Positions 12,516 through 24,822 of a DNA stretch of 64,000 bases are shown here, one piece after another; position 1 is the stretch's first letter, and each line of letters starts with the position of its first letter. Source of the DNA: Argentina anserina (Eukaryota > Streptophyta > Magnoliopsida > Rosales > Rosaceae). The notes below the pieces were generated by a model, which saw only the letters and a program-made list of their open reading frames with translations, had not been told where the DNA came from and did not search any database. The translations under genes and the position numbers were made by a program. The stretch is from the NCBI RefSeq assembly GCF_933775445.1, contig NC_065873.1:20584001-20648000 (forward strand). The letters run 5' to 3'.

Positions 12516-14052
12516 CCATGTATAAGTGTATATATATATACATGGCAATGGTCTTCTTAACAGCTATCAGTACATACTTTGAGCACATGGTATTATGCTG
12601 TACGCCTGTACATAACCATTTGCCAATTTTGGCCTGGAACTACATGTTGTATGTACGAGACCAAATGATGGGACTTGGTATTAACCATGTAACTGATCGA
12701 TGATCATATATATGAGAAATAAGGTTCAATTCGATTTTAATTCAATTTGCTTTTAGATTATGCCTCTATGTAAGCGAAGGGTGATGTTTAGAAGAGAAAT
12801 GTGTAGAATGGGCCTTGCTTGGTACTTCATTCCTTTTAACCGACCTAGAAGGCTAGAACTGGCTCGAGGGCCTAAGGGGAATCCAGAGTTTAGTCGAAGA
12901 AATGTTTTCGACTAGCTAGATCGACAGTTTTGCATAGAAATCTAATCGTTGCGTCACCTTTTAGAGTTTCAGTAAGGTGCATTAATGCATTGTGGAGTAA
13001 TGCAGCTGTTGCATCTTATTGGTAAAGATGCTGTATTTCATGGATCTAGTTTGAAGAGTCACCGAAAAATTAGGCATGGCATGATCCAGTTGATAGATCA
13101 TGAATATATCACATTGAACAAGTCCTTGGGCTGCATTTGCTAGATTTGGTCAGTAATGTGGACAATAAAGCAGCACCAAATGCAAAGGTACAACTCGAAC
13201 GCGAGGATTTCGCCTCACAAACTTAGTCTCCAGTTAGAGTTCGTGTACCAAGATGGTATTCGGCTTAAGTAACGGAAAAAAACAGCATTACAAAGAACGA
13301 ATTGGTCAGAGATTACCGTATCTGAATGAAATTATCAATAGTACATGCTCAGCTTGTAAAAATGAACAGTAACCAGATGTGTCGTGAACCTAATGTACAG
13401 GCCGGATTATCTAGAAAGGTTCCACATACATTATCAGCATGACATTTAGGAATAACCTGTGATTAGTTGGCAAAAACACAAAGCACCATTGCCACAGGCA
13501 TGATGAATATTGTACTATCTGCAAAATATACCTCGTATCAAATCGCATCAAACATTCGAGTCAGATACCTCAATTAAACAGAAAGTTCCACACCTATCAT
13601 TTAAGAATATGTGAAAGAGCTAGCATAAACCAAGTAATCAGTCAAAACAACAAACGTGATAGAAAAATCAATATAATCCCGTCGCCTGTTAGTTTTAGTC
13701 TTTGAGGTGTTCTAGTGACGGCTAATGGTTAATGTAGCAGCAAAAATAAACTAGTTTAGCAGTTATCTCTTATATATTCCACTTCACAGTTGACACAGTA
13801 GAGCTTTGCAGTTTCTCAACCACCATGCTGTAAATGATTTTCCAACCAACTTAAATGAACAACTCATCGACTGCGGAGGAATACAAAAAAAATTAGTTAA
13901 CTAAAAGTGAGTGCAAAGGGCAATTAACATCAGTATAGCAATGCATCAGAAGTGACCTCTGCAACTCCATTTTAGGAAGACTGCAGAAGATGTGACAGAG
14001 ATATAGCATCAGAAATCACACAATAACTTAACAGGAAAAACACCATACACAT
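12516..14052. other. Intergenic sequence
   Basis: Contains the 3' flank of the ALMT gene and probably the 3' region of the convergent minus-strand gene ending at 14423. No further gene was recognised. Confidence 0.5.
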
Positions 14053-14475
14053 TGACATTAAACACCAAGCTATTACTGCAAACGACTGGTCACAGATTTA
14101 GGATTAACACAGTTCCCACACAAAATATATATGCACCATCAAAAGGAGTTCATGACCGAGGAAAGCAAACACAGCTTACAGAGTGCAAGTTGTGATTGAA
14201 CTTAGGTCTCGCATGAACTGTTGTCAGACCCAACAGCATTCCGTCTTGCGGAGCATGTTGACATTAAAAACTTAGCTAGTACTGCGAGGGGCTGATCGCA
14301 GATTTAACACAGTACCCATACATACATAGAAATATGACTTCAAAAGGAGTTGACTGAGTTGCCAAATAAATACAGACCACAGCAAACACAGCTTACAAAA
14401 GGGTGAGACTCAGTGATTGATCTTAGGTCTGGGGAGAAGTGTTGTCAGTGCCAACAGCAGATTTTGGTTCTGTCG
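14053..14475. repeat. Imperfect tandem duplication (~206-221 bp) overlapping the 3' end of the zinc-knuckle-like gene
   Basis: TGACATTAAA starts a block at 14053 and again at 14259. CTTAGGTCT recurs at 14201 and 14422, AGGAGTT and AACACAGCTTACA recur between them, and TGTTGTCAG...CCAACAGCA recurs after them. The right copy includes the stop codon and last codons of the minus-strand gene (14423 onward). The left copy therefore carries a degenerate second version of that coding end within the likely 3' UTR. Confidence 0.75.
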
Positions 14476-15133
14476 ACTCCTCCGGAGCACCACGCGGAAC
14501 ACGATATGGACACTGTTGACGCCAGTGGGTGACACCACAAGAGTTACAATCCTTGAACGCGGAACCAGCAGAAGGAACACCCATTGCTCTTTTCTTCGGA
14601 GGAGCAGTAGGAGCTACACCAAAGTCGATTGCTTTTCTCTTCGAAGGAGCAGGTTCATCATCAATACAACTTGCAGTAATTAGGCTAGGGAGCCAGCGCC
14701 CATAGTTTTTCTTTTGTTCTGCCTCCGAAGGCCGGTATACTTGTCGCCTCCCAAATTTCTTCCTTTGATATCTTATGAATTCAGCTACTGTCAACAGAAC
14801 AGAACGAAAAACACAATCTTCAAAATCTTGGATATGTTCTTCATATAATTTTCTGTTTGTAAATTATTTCTTCCAAATAAAAAGCAAACAAACTCATGCA
14901 TCATATAAATATTTAATAGGATAATCAAGTAGCAGCAGTCCTTTCTCAACCTAAATTGCAGACAACTTTGAATACCAAAATCGGGAAAGTAAACTGGACC
15001 AAACAAGAGATAACTTACGCTCAATAGAAACAAAACCTTCCTCCCAGCAATGCCGCTCTAAATTACTCTTAGGCTTCGTCCACCGTCGGGGATCGTCCGG
15101 GTCCAAATCCGAGATTGGTCTCAAGCGCAACAT
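14423..15133 (-). CDS. Small Cys/His zinc-knuckle-like protein, function unknown
   Basis: Two exons: 15133-15019 and 14787-14423, with a 231-bp GT-AG intron. The spliced product is about 159 residues, and the junction restores a clean frame (...VSIEL / AEFIRYQRKK...). The N-terminal part has DPDDPRRWTKPKSN and ERHCWEEGF. The middle is basic (YQRKKFGRRQ, KKNYGRW, PSKRKA). Near the C-terminus is CNSCGVTHWRQQCPY, a C-x2-C-x3-H-x4-C arrangement one residue short of a classic CCHC zinc knuckle and slightly reminiscent of the eIF3g CxxCGxxxxHWxxxCP motif. I do not recognise the family. Basic patches plus the knuckle suggest nucleic-acid binding, which is inference. Splice-consistent structure and coding-like composition argue that it is real. 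Confidence 0.65.
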
Positions 15134-15306
15134 GGCTGATGAAACTGGAGCGAGGTTGTTTTCAGTTTTGATATCCCAGATCGGTGGCCGACCTACCTAA
15201 CCCGATCATGGTTGGGTTATATAGGCAGATAGAACCGACGCCATCGTCCACACGTGGCCCTGGTTTCAGTTAGGGCCTGGGCGGTCGTCAAACTAAATTT
15301 ATTCTT
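15134..15306. other. Short 5' flank of the zinc-knuckle-like gene
   Basis: Only about 170 bp separate the start codon at 15133 from the copia insertion site. The retrotransposon thus sits in the gene's proximal promoter. AACCCAACC-like words and ATATAA (minus, near 15220) are visible, but no firm TATA call is made. Confidence 0.4.
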
Positions 15307-15311
15307 CTAAT

Positions 15312-15529
15312 TGGTGGAATAGAAACGAAACGAGAATAATAACAATGTAATGGAACATAACATAACACTTTATTGATTGATAATGTGGCTTATATATATG
15401 CATCATATAACCACAATCTCGTAGGATTCAGAGTCCTTATTTTATTACAGAGATGCGAATTTATCTCTAACATGAAACCTAATAAAACTAAGACACACAC
15501 AATGGTAGAATAATAATTCTCATGGAACA
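15312..15529 (-). repeat. 3' LTR of copia element
   Basis: About 218 bp, the direct repeat partner of 21662-21877. Shared words include CAATGTAATGGAACATAAC and TTTATTGATTGATAATG. It is bounded on the outside by CTAAT and on the inside by the purine tract. Confidence 0.85.
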
Positions 15530-17884
15530 CTCCCCCTTGTGTCGCATGCCTAGGTTGCATGGTGCACACATCTTTACCTCGGTAAAAACCTTGTCAAGTA
15601 AAATAAAAACCTCTTGGGTAAAAACAAAAGCTTGATCGAAGGGAAAAAAAGCAGAACGCACCGTTTACATTTGAGAACATCATGTGAGGTAGACTCCCTT
15701 TGAAGTATACAAAACAACTCCTTTTGATTAGTGTCATAATCATGGAGTACAAAGAACAACGTATACAACGTTCATTACATGCTTCTCAAAAGTAATCTTG
15801 GACTGATGATTAATCATTAATCTTACCACGTATCCTTATATCATACATGCTATACATAGCCAAACTTAGATCTTAGGAAACAAGATTGCATAACAACTCC
15901 AAACAAGAGTCTGCAATGAAAATCAGATGCTTGGGTAGAGTGATTTTCACTCATTTAAACGGTCATAACTTCTTCGTCACAATAGGTATTCGTGAACCAT
16001 AAAATGTTCTGGAAAGTAGACACATGTGGCTTTCCAATGACATAAAGTTCACAACCTAATTCGATCGGAGCAGTTCACAATGCTCTGTCGAAGTTGACTG
16101 ACTTGCAAATTCCCAGACAAAACTGTTCTACTTTGCTAAAACTGCCATAACTCACTTAATATGATAGTTATGAACAAATGGTTGGTATCTTTGGAAAGTA
16201 GACACATAGACATTTCCAACAGTCCCAAATTTACCATATTTTATTGAGTGAGTTGTCATGTAGGTCTAGTTGAAGTTGACCTAAGAGACTGGACAAATTC
16301 TGATTTGTCACATTCAATGTGTCTTTCACAAATGAATGGGGGAATAGACCAATTAGTGACTGATTTTGGTCCGAGACGGTATCATATGTATCCTCTACGC
16401 TACCAGTGTCAACAACAACACTAATGTGTACGCTAGTGTGTATGAGCTTCTGGCGGTGTTGGTGTGGGGAGGAATGTATTGATTCGCTAAATGTAGAACT
16501 AGACCCATGTCAAAAGAACAATTCAAGTCTAATGACGATGCATAGGCGCATAATTAATCACATCATAATGAAAGCAATAGTGTCCCAACAACACTTACAT
16601 ATATGAATCCATAGCTCATTGAGTCTCTTCATCATCTTTACTTAGACGGAATAGAGAGTCCAAAATTGGATTTCATATGAACACGTATGGGTATAAGTTC
16701 TTGCAACCGATTGTACTACGTTTTCTCGAACGTCGCAATCTGAATGCATAAGCTCTCCGTGGTCTGGAGGCATTTAAGAAATTAAGGTCATTCAGGCACT
16801 TTCATATCTGTATCAAGATCCTTTTACATATATTCTATGACCAATATCATATGCTGCAAATCAGTTTTCATGGACACTACTACTGATCAAGTAGCGGAAA
16901 TCAATTATGTCCATTATGAGAGAATATGACTCATCGTAGTCAATACTAGGATAATGAGATGATCTTTGCGCCATAAGTCCTGCAAATATCGCATGACTTC
17001 ATCTTTCTCATTACACTTACGAATAATGACTAATATAACAAGTCTAGTTCAGTCTGTATTGATTCTTTCCACTTCGGTCAAGTTGCTCATTGTTGATACT
17101 TTACAACGGAATAAGAGTATAAGCGAATGCATCATCATTCATGGGATATCAATCCATTAAACATGCGCGCGCTTATACTATCAATTGAAAGATTTTCTTT
17201 GTTCTTTGACATCAACGAAATGAGTCTGAAGCGTCCCACAGAAACTTAGTTGATAGACATGTTCAGAGAATATCTCTTGATGATGGGCGAAATACTTGTG
17301 CCTACGCATATCGTTTCTTTCTGGTTTTGATTCAAGAGAATAATGATCTCCCCCTTATCTAGGTAGGAGCTAAGACCGAAGCTATGACTCTTACTAGTCC
17401 ATCTTTGTGTTTTCCGCCCTTGTTTTGTTTTGTGGTGCAATACCACGGGCGTTGATAACACCACAATGTACAATGGTGTCATCGTCGGCTTTCTTCCCAC
17501 TGTCAGGGATGTTGTCAACAGTGCTAGGACCATGTCATATGAAATTCTCCCTTATTTCGGGAGTTCCAACCTTACCGGTACAACACAACATTTATGTGTG
17601 ATCTCGTCACTTTCGCAATATCGGTAAAGTCATTGAGCATTGAATCTTTGACTTTCTAGAGGTTGATAATGCGTTGCACTTATTGCTTACTCAGAGCAGT
17701 GTAGGATCTTAATGAGACATAGTGCCACACCACGTCAATTCCTGGTATTGAAACCAGAATGAGAGCATTTCATATCTCCCCCTAACGATGGGAAGTATGT
17801 CTCATCAAAGTGATTGTCTGCAGATATATCGCAAGATAGAGATCCACGGTTGTAGATTGGAAATAACGGACAAGTGTTGGTGAT

Positions 17885-18100
17885 TCATAAATCATAACCA
17901 ACCAAAATATTTAATCGTTTCATGTAGACCCATCTGAGATACGAAAATGGAGGCATATTAACAACGTCACCAAATAGGCGTTTAGTGAAAAGAATGTTGG
18001 GATCGTATCCAGTAACCATCTGGTACGCACTAAACGTTTGGTGAGTTGTGGGTCTGAAATGAATAAGTGTCGTTGCATGCAACTCATTACATATCCTCAT
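17885..18100 (-). pseudogene. Copia integrase-region remnant
   Basis: A 71-codon open frame reads ...RPTTHQTFSAYQMVTG...LFTKRLFGDVV...LNILVGYD. This matches the plant copia integrase C-terminal pattern in which R-P-T precedes a G-x-x-P segment, then L-x-x-FG-x-x-V and a later VGYD. It is surrounded by stops in all frames, so only a fragment survives. The minus orientation and position fit IN lying 5' of RT in the copia order. Confidence 0.55.
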
Positions 18101-18540
18101 GAAAATACCAGTAGGTTAGTACCCATAACCAAGACCGAGCCTCTGCTAGATCGTGCAGTGAATGAACATGAGGAACAATATGTTCAACGATGATCCCAGT
18201 AGATATGCAAAACGAAATCATCAAAGTCGTGGAGGTGAACTCTCCAACGGTATCCAATCAAATAGATTTGAGAGGATGGGAAGGGTGGTGAGCCATTAGT
18301 ATGATGATCATAGCTAAAAACTTAGCAAATGCAGCGTTCCTTGTGGAAAGCAAAGTGACGTGTGACCAACGCGTCCATGCTCTTAACCTATACCTTCAAA
18401 ATACCGAAAAATGTCCGCATTCGATTGGATAGGGTCCACTAATGTTACCTTAAATATGTTGTAATAATGGAATATGCTCAAAGGAAACCTTCACATGAGA
18501 AGATTGATAATAAAAGTCATCAATTAAGCACGTTTTGTCA

Positions 18541-18670
18541 AGAAGCCGTACAAGAGGGCATGCGGGGCAGTTGGAGGGGCTGCAGGGCAGTGTATGGGTT
18601 GCCGGTCTGCAGGGGATGAAGGGGCAGCAGGAGGTGCAGGGCGTGCAAGGCAGCTGCGGAATTGCGTACA
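18541..18670. repeat. GC-rich GGGCTGCAGGG-type segment inside copia element
   Basis: Contains AGGGGCTGCAGGGCAG and several GCAGG words. It resembles the 21-bp repeat at 662-724 of the other family member but is not regularly periodic. It lies far from the PBS, unlike the copy in the truncated element. Confidence 0.45.
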
Positions 18671-21213
18671 CCAATTTGTAGAATTTCTGACAAAGATATT
18701 CCTATTCATTCTCAACATAAGTATTTATACGAAAATTTATCATTGACATGTATGACCTTTTAAAACTTAGCAAGACACAAAGATATAAAACACAATCTCC
18801 GCACGAGATCCGTAAAATAATTACATATCCCGTAGAACAGTGTGAGTGGATACGCAATTAGAAAGACACTTGACTTCGCCGCAGGACATCATCAAAATAA
18901 ATTAAGAGATTCGACGACACGGGGAACAATTCTAAGCAATACCCCGTAGGACATTGTCAGAAAGAGGATTGAAAACAAATAGTACAATCCTATCGAATGT
19001 ATCACATGACAATAGAACTACATTCTTCAACTTAAAAGTTGTAAAAATATGATATTGGAGCAATTGAATACCAAAAAATTAGGGTGGTAAAAACCATCCA
19101 ATTTGTGCGGGTGGTCACCAATAATAATAACAACATCGTTTGAGCTATGAAACGACTTGGATAAAACCAGAAAATTAACCGGAAAACCATGACAAAATAA
19201 CTCAAAACCTGGTGAAATTTGGACTGGGAAAATGTGGCAGCAAAAACTGCTGAAACTATGCCGGAAAAATGACGAGAAACAACGAAAAAATCTTCGGAAA
19301 ACTCGCCGGAAACCGCCGGCGCCATTTGTCGGAAAACCGGTCAACGGCGGCCGGATTTGGCAGGTATGGAGGCCGGAGCTGCAAATTCGACAAGGGACGC
19401 CGGTAGGAACCAGTTAGTGGCGCCGAAAACGCCGAACAATGACCGGAAGTCGGCCAAAACGCCAGAAAACGTTCCGGAAACGCCGGAACAATAACCGGAT
19501 ACGGCCGAGGCTAAAACGACGACAATTTTTTATATTTCGTGGTCCGTTTTCCAAATTTTAAGGTCCAAATTCACAATGTAGTACTATTAGGGTCCCATGA
19601 CCCAAAAGTGACCAATTTAAAAACCACGTGAGTTGCAAATGTTGACCATTTATGCTAAGTCAAGGCAAATAAAATTCTCACGAGATTATCTTGTAAACAA
19701 GGAATACAAGAAAATTTATGAAAATGAAATATTTAATACAACACAAACAAGCTTCCAATTCCAATAGACGACTTAAGCGAAAGTCGAGCAAGAAACATGG
19801 CAATACCAACGTCATACTTGAAAAATAGTAAGCATAAAACATAGTCAAAAGAGATTGACTAAGCAAAAGCCTGTAGCAATAAAAATCTTGCATATCGGAT
19901 CGGGCGGAACCTTAGCCTCTGGCTCAAAAGTTTTTACTTACTTGAGAATGGAAGAATGTTACGTTTCCATCTTCAAAGTTCTCTCGATAATATAGATACA
20001 TGTGCCAAAACGACATGTGTTTCTTGGATGTGGAGCATGCATCAAGGTCAACTCTCATAATACAACGTCATAGACGGTTATTGAATCACTTTAAGTGTGT
20101 CCCATATAATTTGTTTTTTTATCTTTTGTCAGCAAATAATGCTGCTTCAGACTAATGGATTTCAACTCAAATAAATTAGTACGTAGACCTTGGGATTATC
20201 ATTTATAGACATGAGTTTAAGAAAACTCAAACATTCAAATAACAGTCGTGATGGCGACGCATCCATAAGAAACGAGGGTTGTATGGGTTTCGAATACTCG
20301 AAACTATTCAAGTATGTAAGCGAAATTAGAAGGGTTGTGATGTACATGGTCACAAAATAATCGATGCATATCGGCGATTCTCATGATCGCACCCAAAACA
20401 GCGCTGCACTCAGGCGACCACACGAAATCGATTTCTTCCTTTTAAATAATAATGTGACTCCTTCATGACCGTCACACGAAAAAAGTCGACCAAGAGGGGA
20501 ATCATATCCCTCTTTGGTCCTATCGGTGTTATAAGAAAGGTCGGAAAGGAGACATAAAGAATGCTAATAGCGCCCAATAATTTATATATATATATATATC
20601 TGTGTGTGTGTTCAAAAGCAACAACTTTAAGAAAAACTTATTTGTTGGTCTGCCAAATAAACCGCATTAAAATGAGATAATCTTTAAATATCTTCATGTA
20701 GAAAAGCTGCTTGATAAAATCATTTTGCTTGTTGATCATCGTATTGATGACATAAAAAGCTCCTGAGTAATATCCATCTTGGGCATGCATGTCATCACAA
20801 TGGTACGACGATTGGTCATTTTTCCTATTACGAGCACGTAAAAATGTAGTTATGAACTAAACGTGCAATGGAACGATTAAATAATTAAAAAGAAAAAAAA
20901 TATGTGGTCAATAGGGTTGTTGGGCTCGGAAGGACTGAGGCCCAAAGTGGGCTGTTGGGGTTAGCAGAAGGCCCAAAGGCCGACATGAGTCGGGTCCGGA
21001 GATCGAACTGGGTCGAGATCTTCTAAAGACGAGTCAAGGCTGGTCGGATCCTGTAGATCCGGGTCAAGCAGATGATGCGTCTCATCGGGGCTGCGAGGAG
21101 GAGGGCAACTGGGGAGGGTTGTTGCCGTTCTGGACTGATGAGACTCGCTAGCAGGGTCGTCAGAGCGTCGTGGAGGCCCGACGAGACTTCGTGGCGGCGC
21201 GACGAATGCAAGG

Positions 21214-21396
21214 ACGCTGGAGGAGCAGAGGTCGTCGACATGTGGGATTTGGTTCATCATACCGGGATTGGGTCGGTGTCCACTGTAGGAGGGAAGACGC
21301 CGAAGGAGCAGAGGTCGTCGACAGGTGGGATTTGGTTCATCATACCGGGACTGGGTCCGCGTCCACTGGAGGAGGGAAGACGCCGGAGGAGCATAG
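21214..21396. repeat. 83-bp tandem repeat in copia 5' leader, ~2.2 copies
   Basis: AGGAGCAGAG recurs at 21221 and 21304, and AGGAGCATAG at 21387, an exact 83-bp spacing. Units share GGTCGTCGACA, GTGGGATTTGGTTCATCA and GGAGGGAAGACGCCG-type words with few differences. It lies between PBS and the conserved 20366-20860 block of the element. Open frames crossing it on both strands are by-products. Confidence 0.85.
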
Positions 21397-21661
21397 TCTG
21401 GCAGTGGCTAAGCTCGACGACGCAGCTCGGAAATATTTGAGGTTGGAGTGCCCAGATCAAAGTACTAGGTGCCCTTATCAGTTTCGATCTTTTGGTTTTT
21501 TTTTCTTGTTCCAACAACTATTTGCCGGAAACTGATGTAATTTTCCGGTGAAACCAAGAAAAAGATGTTACCGAAGGAAAAAGGATTTAGGACCAGGGTT
21601 GAATTTTTTTGTTCTAGTGGCCTCGTCGCTGAGACACTTTAAAACAAAGTGCATGATAACA

Positions 21662-21877
21662 TGTTGGAGGGGGAACAAAACGAGAATAATAACAATGTAA
21701 TGGAACATAACGTAACACTTTATTGATTGATAATGAGCCTATATATAAGCATTACATAACCACAATCTTGTAGGATTCGGAGTCCTAATCTATTACAAGG
21801 ATGCGAATCTATCTCTAACAAGAAACTTAATAAGGCTAAGACACACACAATGATATAATAGTAATTCTCTCGGAACA
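21662..21877 (-). repeat. 5' LTR of copia element
   Basis: About 216 bp, the direct repeat partner of 15312-15529. On the minus strand it runs from TGTTCCGAGAG to ...CCAACA and is followed directly by the PBS-like sequence. Confidence 0.85.
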
Positions 21878-21882
21878 CTAAT

Positions 21883-22680
21883 TTTATTTTGTCTTTATTT
21901 TTCTGCAATTTTTTTTCACTTAATGTCCAATTTAATAATATTTCATCATTTGCATGACTTTGGTTAAAATGTGCATGTTTCAACAAATTAACCTAATATT
22001 TGTCGATTATTATAAAAATAATTATTTTTTTCAACCTAATATTTACCGAATTAGTACAAAAATTATTTTTTTAATTTATTTTAAGACTATTTTACTCTCA
22101 TATACTAAAAAAGTTATTAAAAGAGAAAATTAATGAAAAAGATAACACTAGGCAGTAGATTCCAACCAATTATCGCTAAATTTTAGTTTACCTCTCCCAA
22201 AGTATTATATTGGTCCCAGTAGCATTTAATTAATAAATTACTAACTTATGTAACGTCCGATCATTAATTATTAACCTTTAATAAACATGTTATTAATTCT
22301 AAAATAATATATAAACTGATGTCTAGTAACTCCAAACAATGAAACACTAACTTCTACTAACGTAAAATAACAAATCACTGAACCCAACAATGTCCAATAA
22401 TAAATTACTAATCTCCCGGCAAACAAATTATTAATTTCAAAATAAATAAAACAACTAACGTCCAGTAACTCCATATAATGATTTACTAACTCCCATGGAC
22501 CGGAATCATAGACTAACTGCTACTCAATAAAATGATTATTGATGTACTGAATGATAAATCATTATGGGCCATTTATGAAATAATCACAAGCCTACAACAT
22601 CGTTAACTAGGTTTTTTTTTTTTAAGGTAAGGTAAGAAAATAGAAATGAACAAGAGTTAGAAAAGTTTCTAATTTCTTAA
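21883..22680. other. AT-rich spacer with ~67-bp degenerate tandem repeat
   Basis: Within it, ACGTCC/ATGTCY words recur at 22253, 22319, 22390 and 22458 (spacings 66, 71, 68). Each is followed by AGTAACTCCA- or AATTACTAA-like text, indicating an old minisatellite of about four units. No gene was seen. Confidence 0.55.
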
Positions 22681-23342
22681 GGAGACTTATTTAAGGCACC
22701 AAGGTTTAAGTGAACTAACTACCAATATTTAATCTCAGCCGTTGATATTATAGCTTTCTACATAGCAGCAACTTCCATGCTAACGCCGTTAAGAGTGGTG
22801 AATCTGGCGAAAAAAAACCTAGAGATTTATGTGTTCTTCGTTCTTCAAAGAATCTGGGCTTATGCACAACACACTCAATACACAGTGTTAGTGCCACACG
22901 TCAATTAATCAGCTTTAATTTTCTCTTCCTCATGTTTCGATTTCAATTACTTCTTATTCAATGGCTTTACTCGATTCATAATGCTCGCACATGTATCTAT
23001 ACTCTCTACCAAACCTTCGTCAAAGTTTTCATCTTTGTTTGGAAATTAAAACCCAGAAACAGAGACGAGATACATCTTATGGTGACGTATACGACCTACG
23101 TTGAGAGGCAAGAGGAGAAGGAGAAAGGCTAAATAAAAGGAATTGGGAGTTTAGGATCAGATCTGACTTGAACGATTCTACCGTATCTGATGGCCATGAT
23201 TAAATCTGAAGAAAAAGAAATTATAGAATTCTAAATTTCAGGGTATGTTTGAATATAAGCAATAATCAGAGTATCAACTGATGTCATGATTGATGGTTAA
23301 TCGGGTCTGATTGGGTGAGATTGATTTAATTGATTGATGGAG

Positions 23343-24822
23343 TGAAGATACATTGGCCTCCATAGTTGATGGAGCTTAAACTCTTAAAGTGCAAGAGATG
23401 AAGACGGAGATCAAATCAAAGATCAAACAGAAAAAGGATTTCCTAATCAGAGAAGGAGAGCATTGGATTCAAAGTCTCATTGCTACCATATAGACTTAAT
23501 TCCGATCTTCTTGAGCATATCTTTTTAATTACTTTATTTTCATACATATATATATATGGTAGTTTACATATATGGTTGCTTAATTTCTTATATATATATA
23601 TATATTTATATATATATGGTTGCTAGGGTTTAGATGGTAAGTATTGGTTGCTAGGGCTTAGATGGTGTATACCTATGCATGTACGTAGAGAGCTAGTTAT
23701 CCTATATATATAAGGAAACACATTCTTTGGTTGGAAAAGGTTTTTGAAGTTAATTAGGATTGTTTTTGCATGGTATATTATTTAATTCTTTCCTAAGTGC
23801 ACTCACGGTTTTTTTGGTAAGTTTGTTAAGGAATTTAACCCTAGCTAGGTGGTGGAGCCGTGCATGATATATTTTTCTTTTTGTAGGAGATATGCATTAA
23901 GTAAAGGGGAAAAGTCTCTTCTCTTATAAATAGACATTTTAGAAATTGTGAAGGTAAGAGATTTGGAGCACAGAGAATATGTTGTGATACATTGGTATTG
24001 ACATTGATAAACTCATATCTCTCATATATGATGTAGTGCTCATTATAATAGAGCTTCTCACAAGTTAGCCCGGAATGCTAGTAAAGAGGTCATATTAGTA
24101 TCTCTACTTGTGAAAGCTCTAATCTTAGTTGCATCATTTATATTTGATTGTGTGGTTAACCAAACTATTGATTCTTATTTGCATTATTGCACTTGAGAAT
24201 CAATGATATTTCTGATTCAATTAAAATATGTAGACTTGTTGGAAACGTTCATTTATCTCACGTCCATTATATATACAAGCTTATGGGAAAACAATTATGG
24301 TAGATCGAGGAGGAAAAATAGAGGAAGAGATTATTGCTTAGTGCATTTACCATGCATCTTTATTTTACATAATTATTGTTTAATCGTCCATACATATGCC
24401 TATGTGATATTAAACATCAACGATTGAGATAATAGAGAGAGATGGACAAGAAACAAATATAGAAGAAACAAGGTGAAACCAAAGAGAAGAAAAATTCACA
24501 AAAACGAGAGCTTAGTGCTAGGAGATCTGTGTGACTCCATTGAAGACCTTAGTGGCAACATCAACGCTCTTAGTGAGGTTGATCATCCGCGTGACTACAA
24601 CAATCTTAGTGAGGTTGTATCGACACTTGAAGCAACGATCTTAGTGAGGTTATTTCAATACTTGATTGTGACTATCAAGTAAGAAGTATTTTACTTTTGA
24701 GAACTATATTGTCATAGATTAAGATGTAATCTTTGTAATATAAATTGTTCAATAGAAAAGTAAAATTCTTCTATATTATTTTCCGCTGCTATTACTTGTT
24801 CTTGTTCTATCTTGTATTTTCA
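23343..24822 (+). repeat. 5' LTR (1480 bp)
   Basis: Direct repeat of 29455-30725. It is about 200 bp longer because the segment around 23602-23803 is missing from the 3' LTR, and it has an 8-bp ACTCTTAA insertion near 23382. A 69-codon frame at 24473 is present in both LTRs but is unrecognised. Confidence 0.85.

Larger units (their letters stand above)
15307..21882 (-). mobile_element. Complete but decayed Ty1/copia-like LTR retrotransposon (6.57 kb) with CTAAT duplication
   Basis: The element proper is 15312-21877, read on the minus strand: 5' LTR 21877-21662, 3' LTR 15529-15312. The LTRs are about 216-218 bp, highly similar, and begin TGTTCC. The perfect 5-bp target duplication CTAAT lies at 15307-15311 and 21878-21882. 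A PBS-like stretch (GTTATCATGCAC) follows the 5' LTR, and a purine tract (AAGGGGGAG on minus, about 15530-15538) precedes the 3' LTR. The internal region has only short frames. An integrase-core-like remnant is at 18100-17885. GC-rich low-complexity DNA (19240-19510) and an 83-bp tandem repeat (21214-21396) lie toward the 5' side. No intact gag-pol remains, so the copy is dead by itself. Confidence 0.88.

Noticed and set aside
20961..21535. Several GC-rich open frames on both strands (up to 122 codons)
   Set aside because: Open only because of GC-rich 83-bp tandem repeats in the copia leader; no protein family features.
24473..24682. 69-codon frame MKPKRRKIHKNESLV..., also at 30376
   Set aside because: Present because it is in both LTRs. 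Substitutions between copies are not clearly synonymous and no family is recognised.
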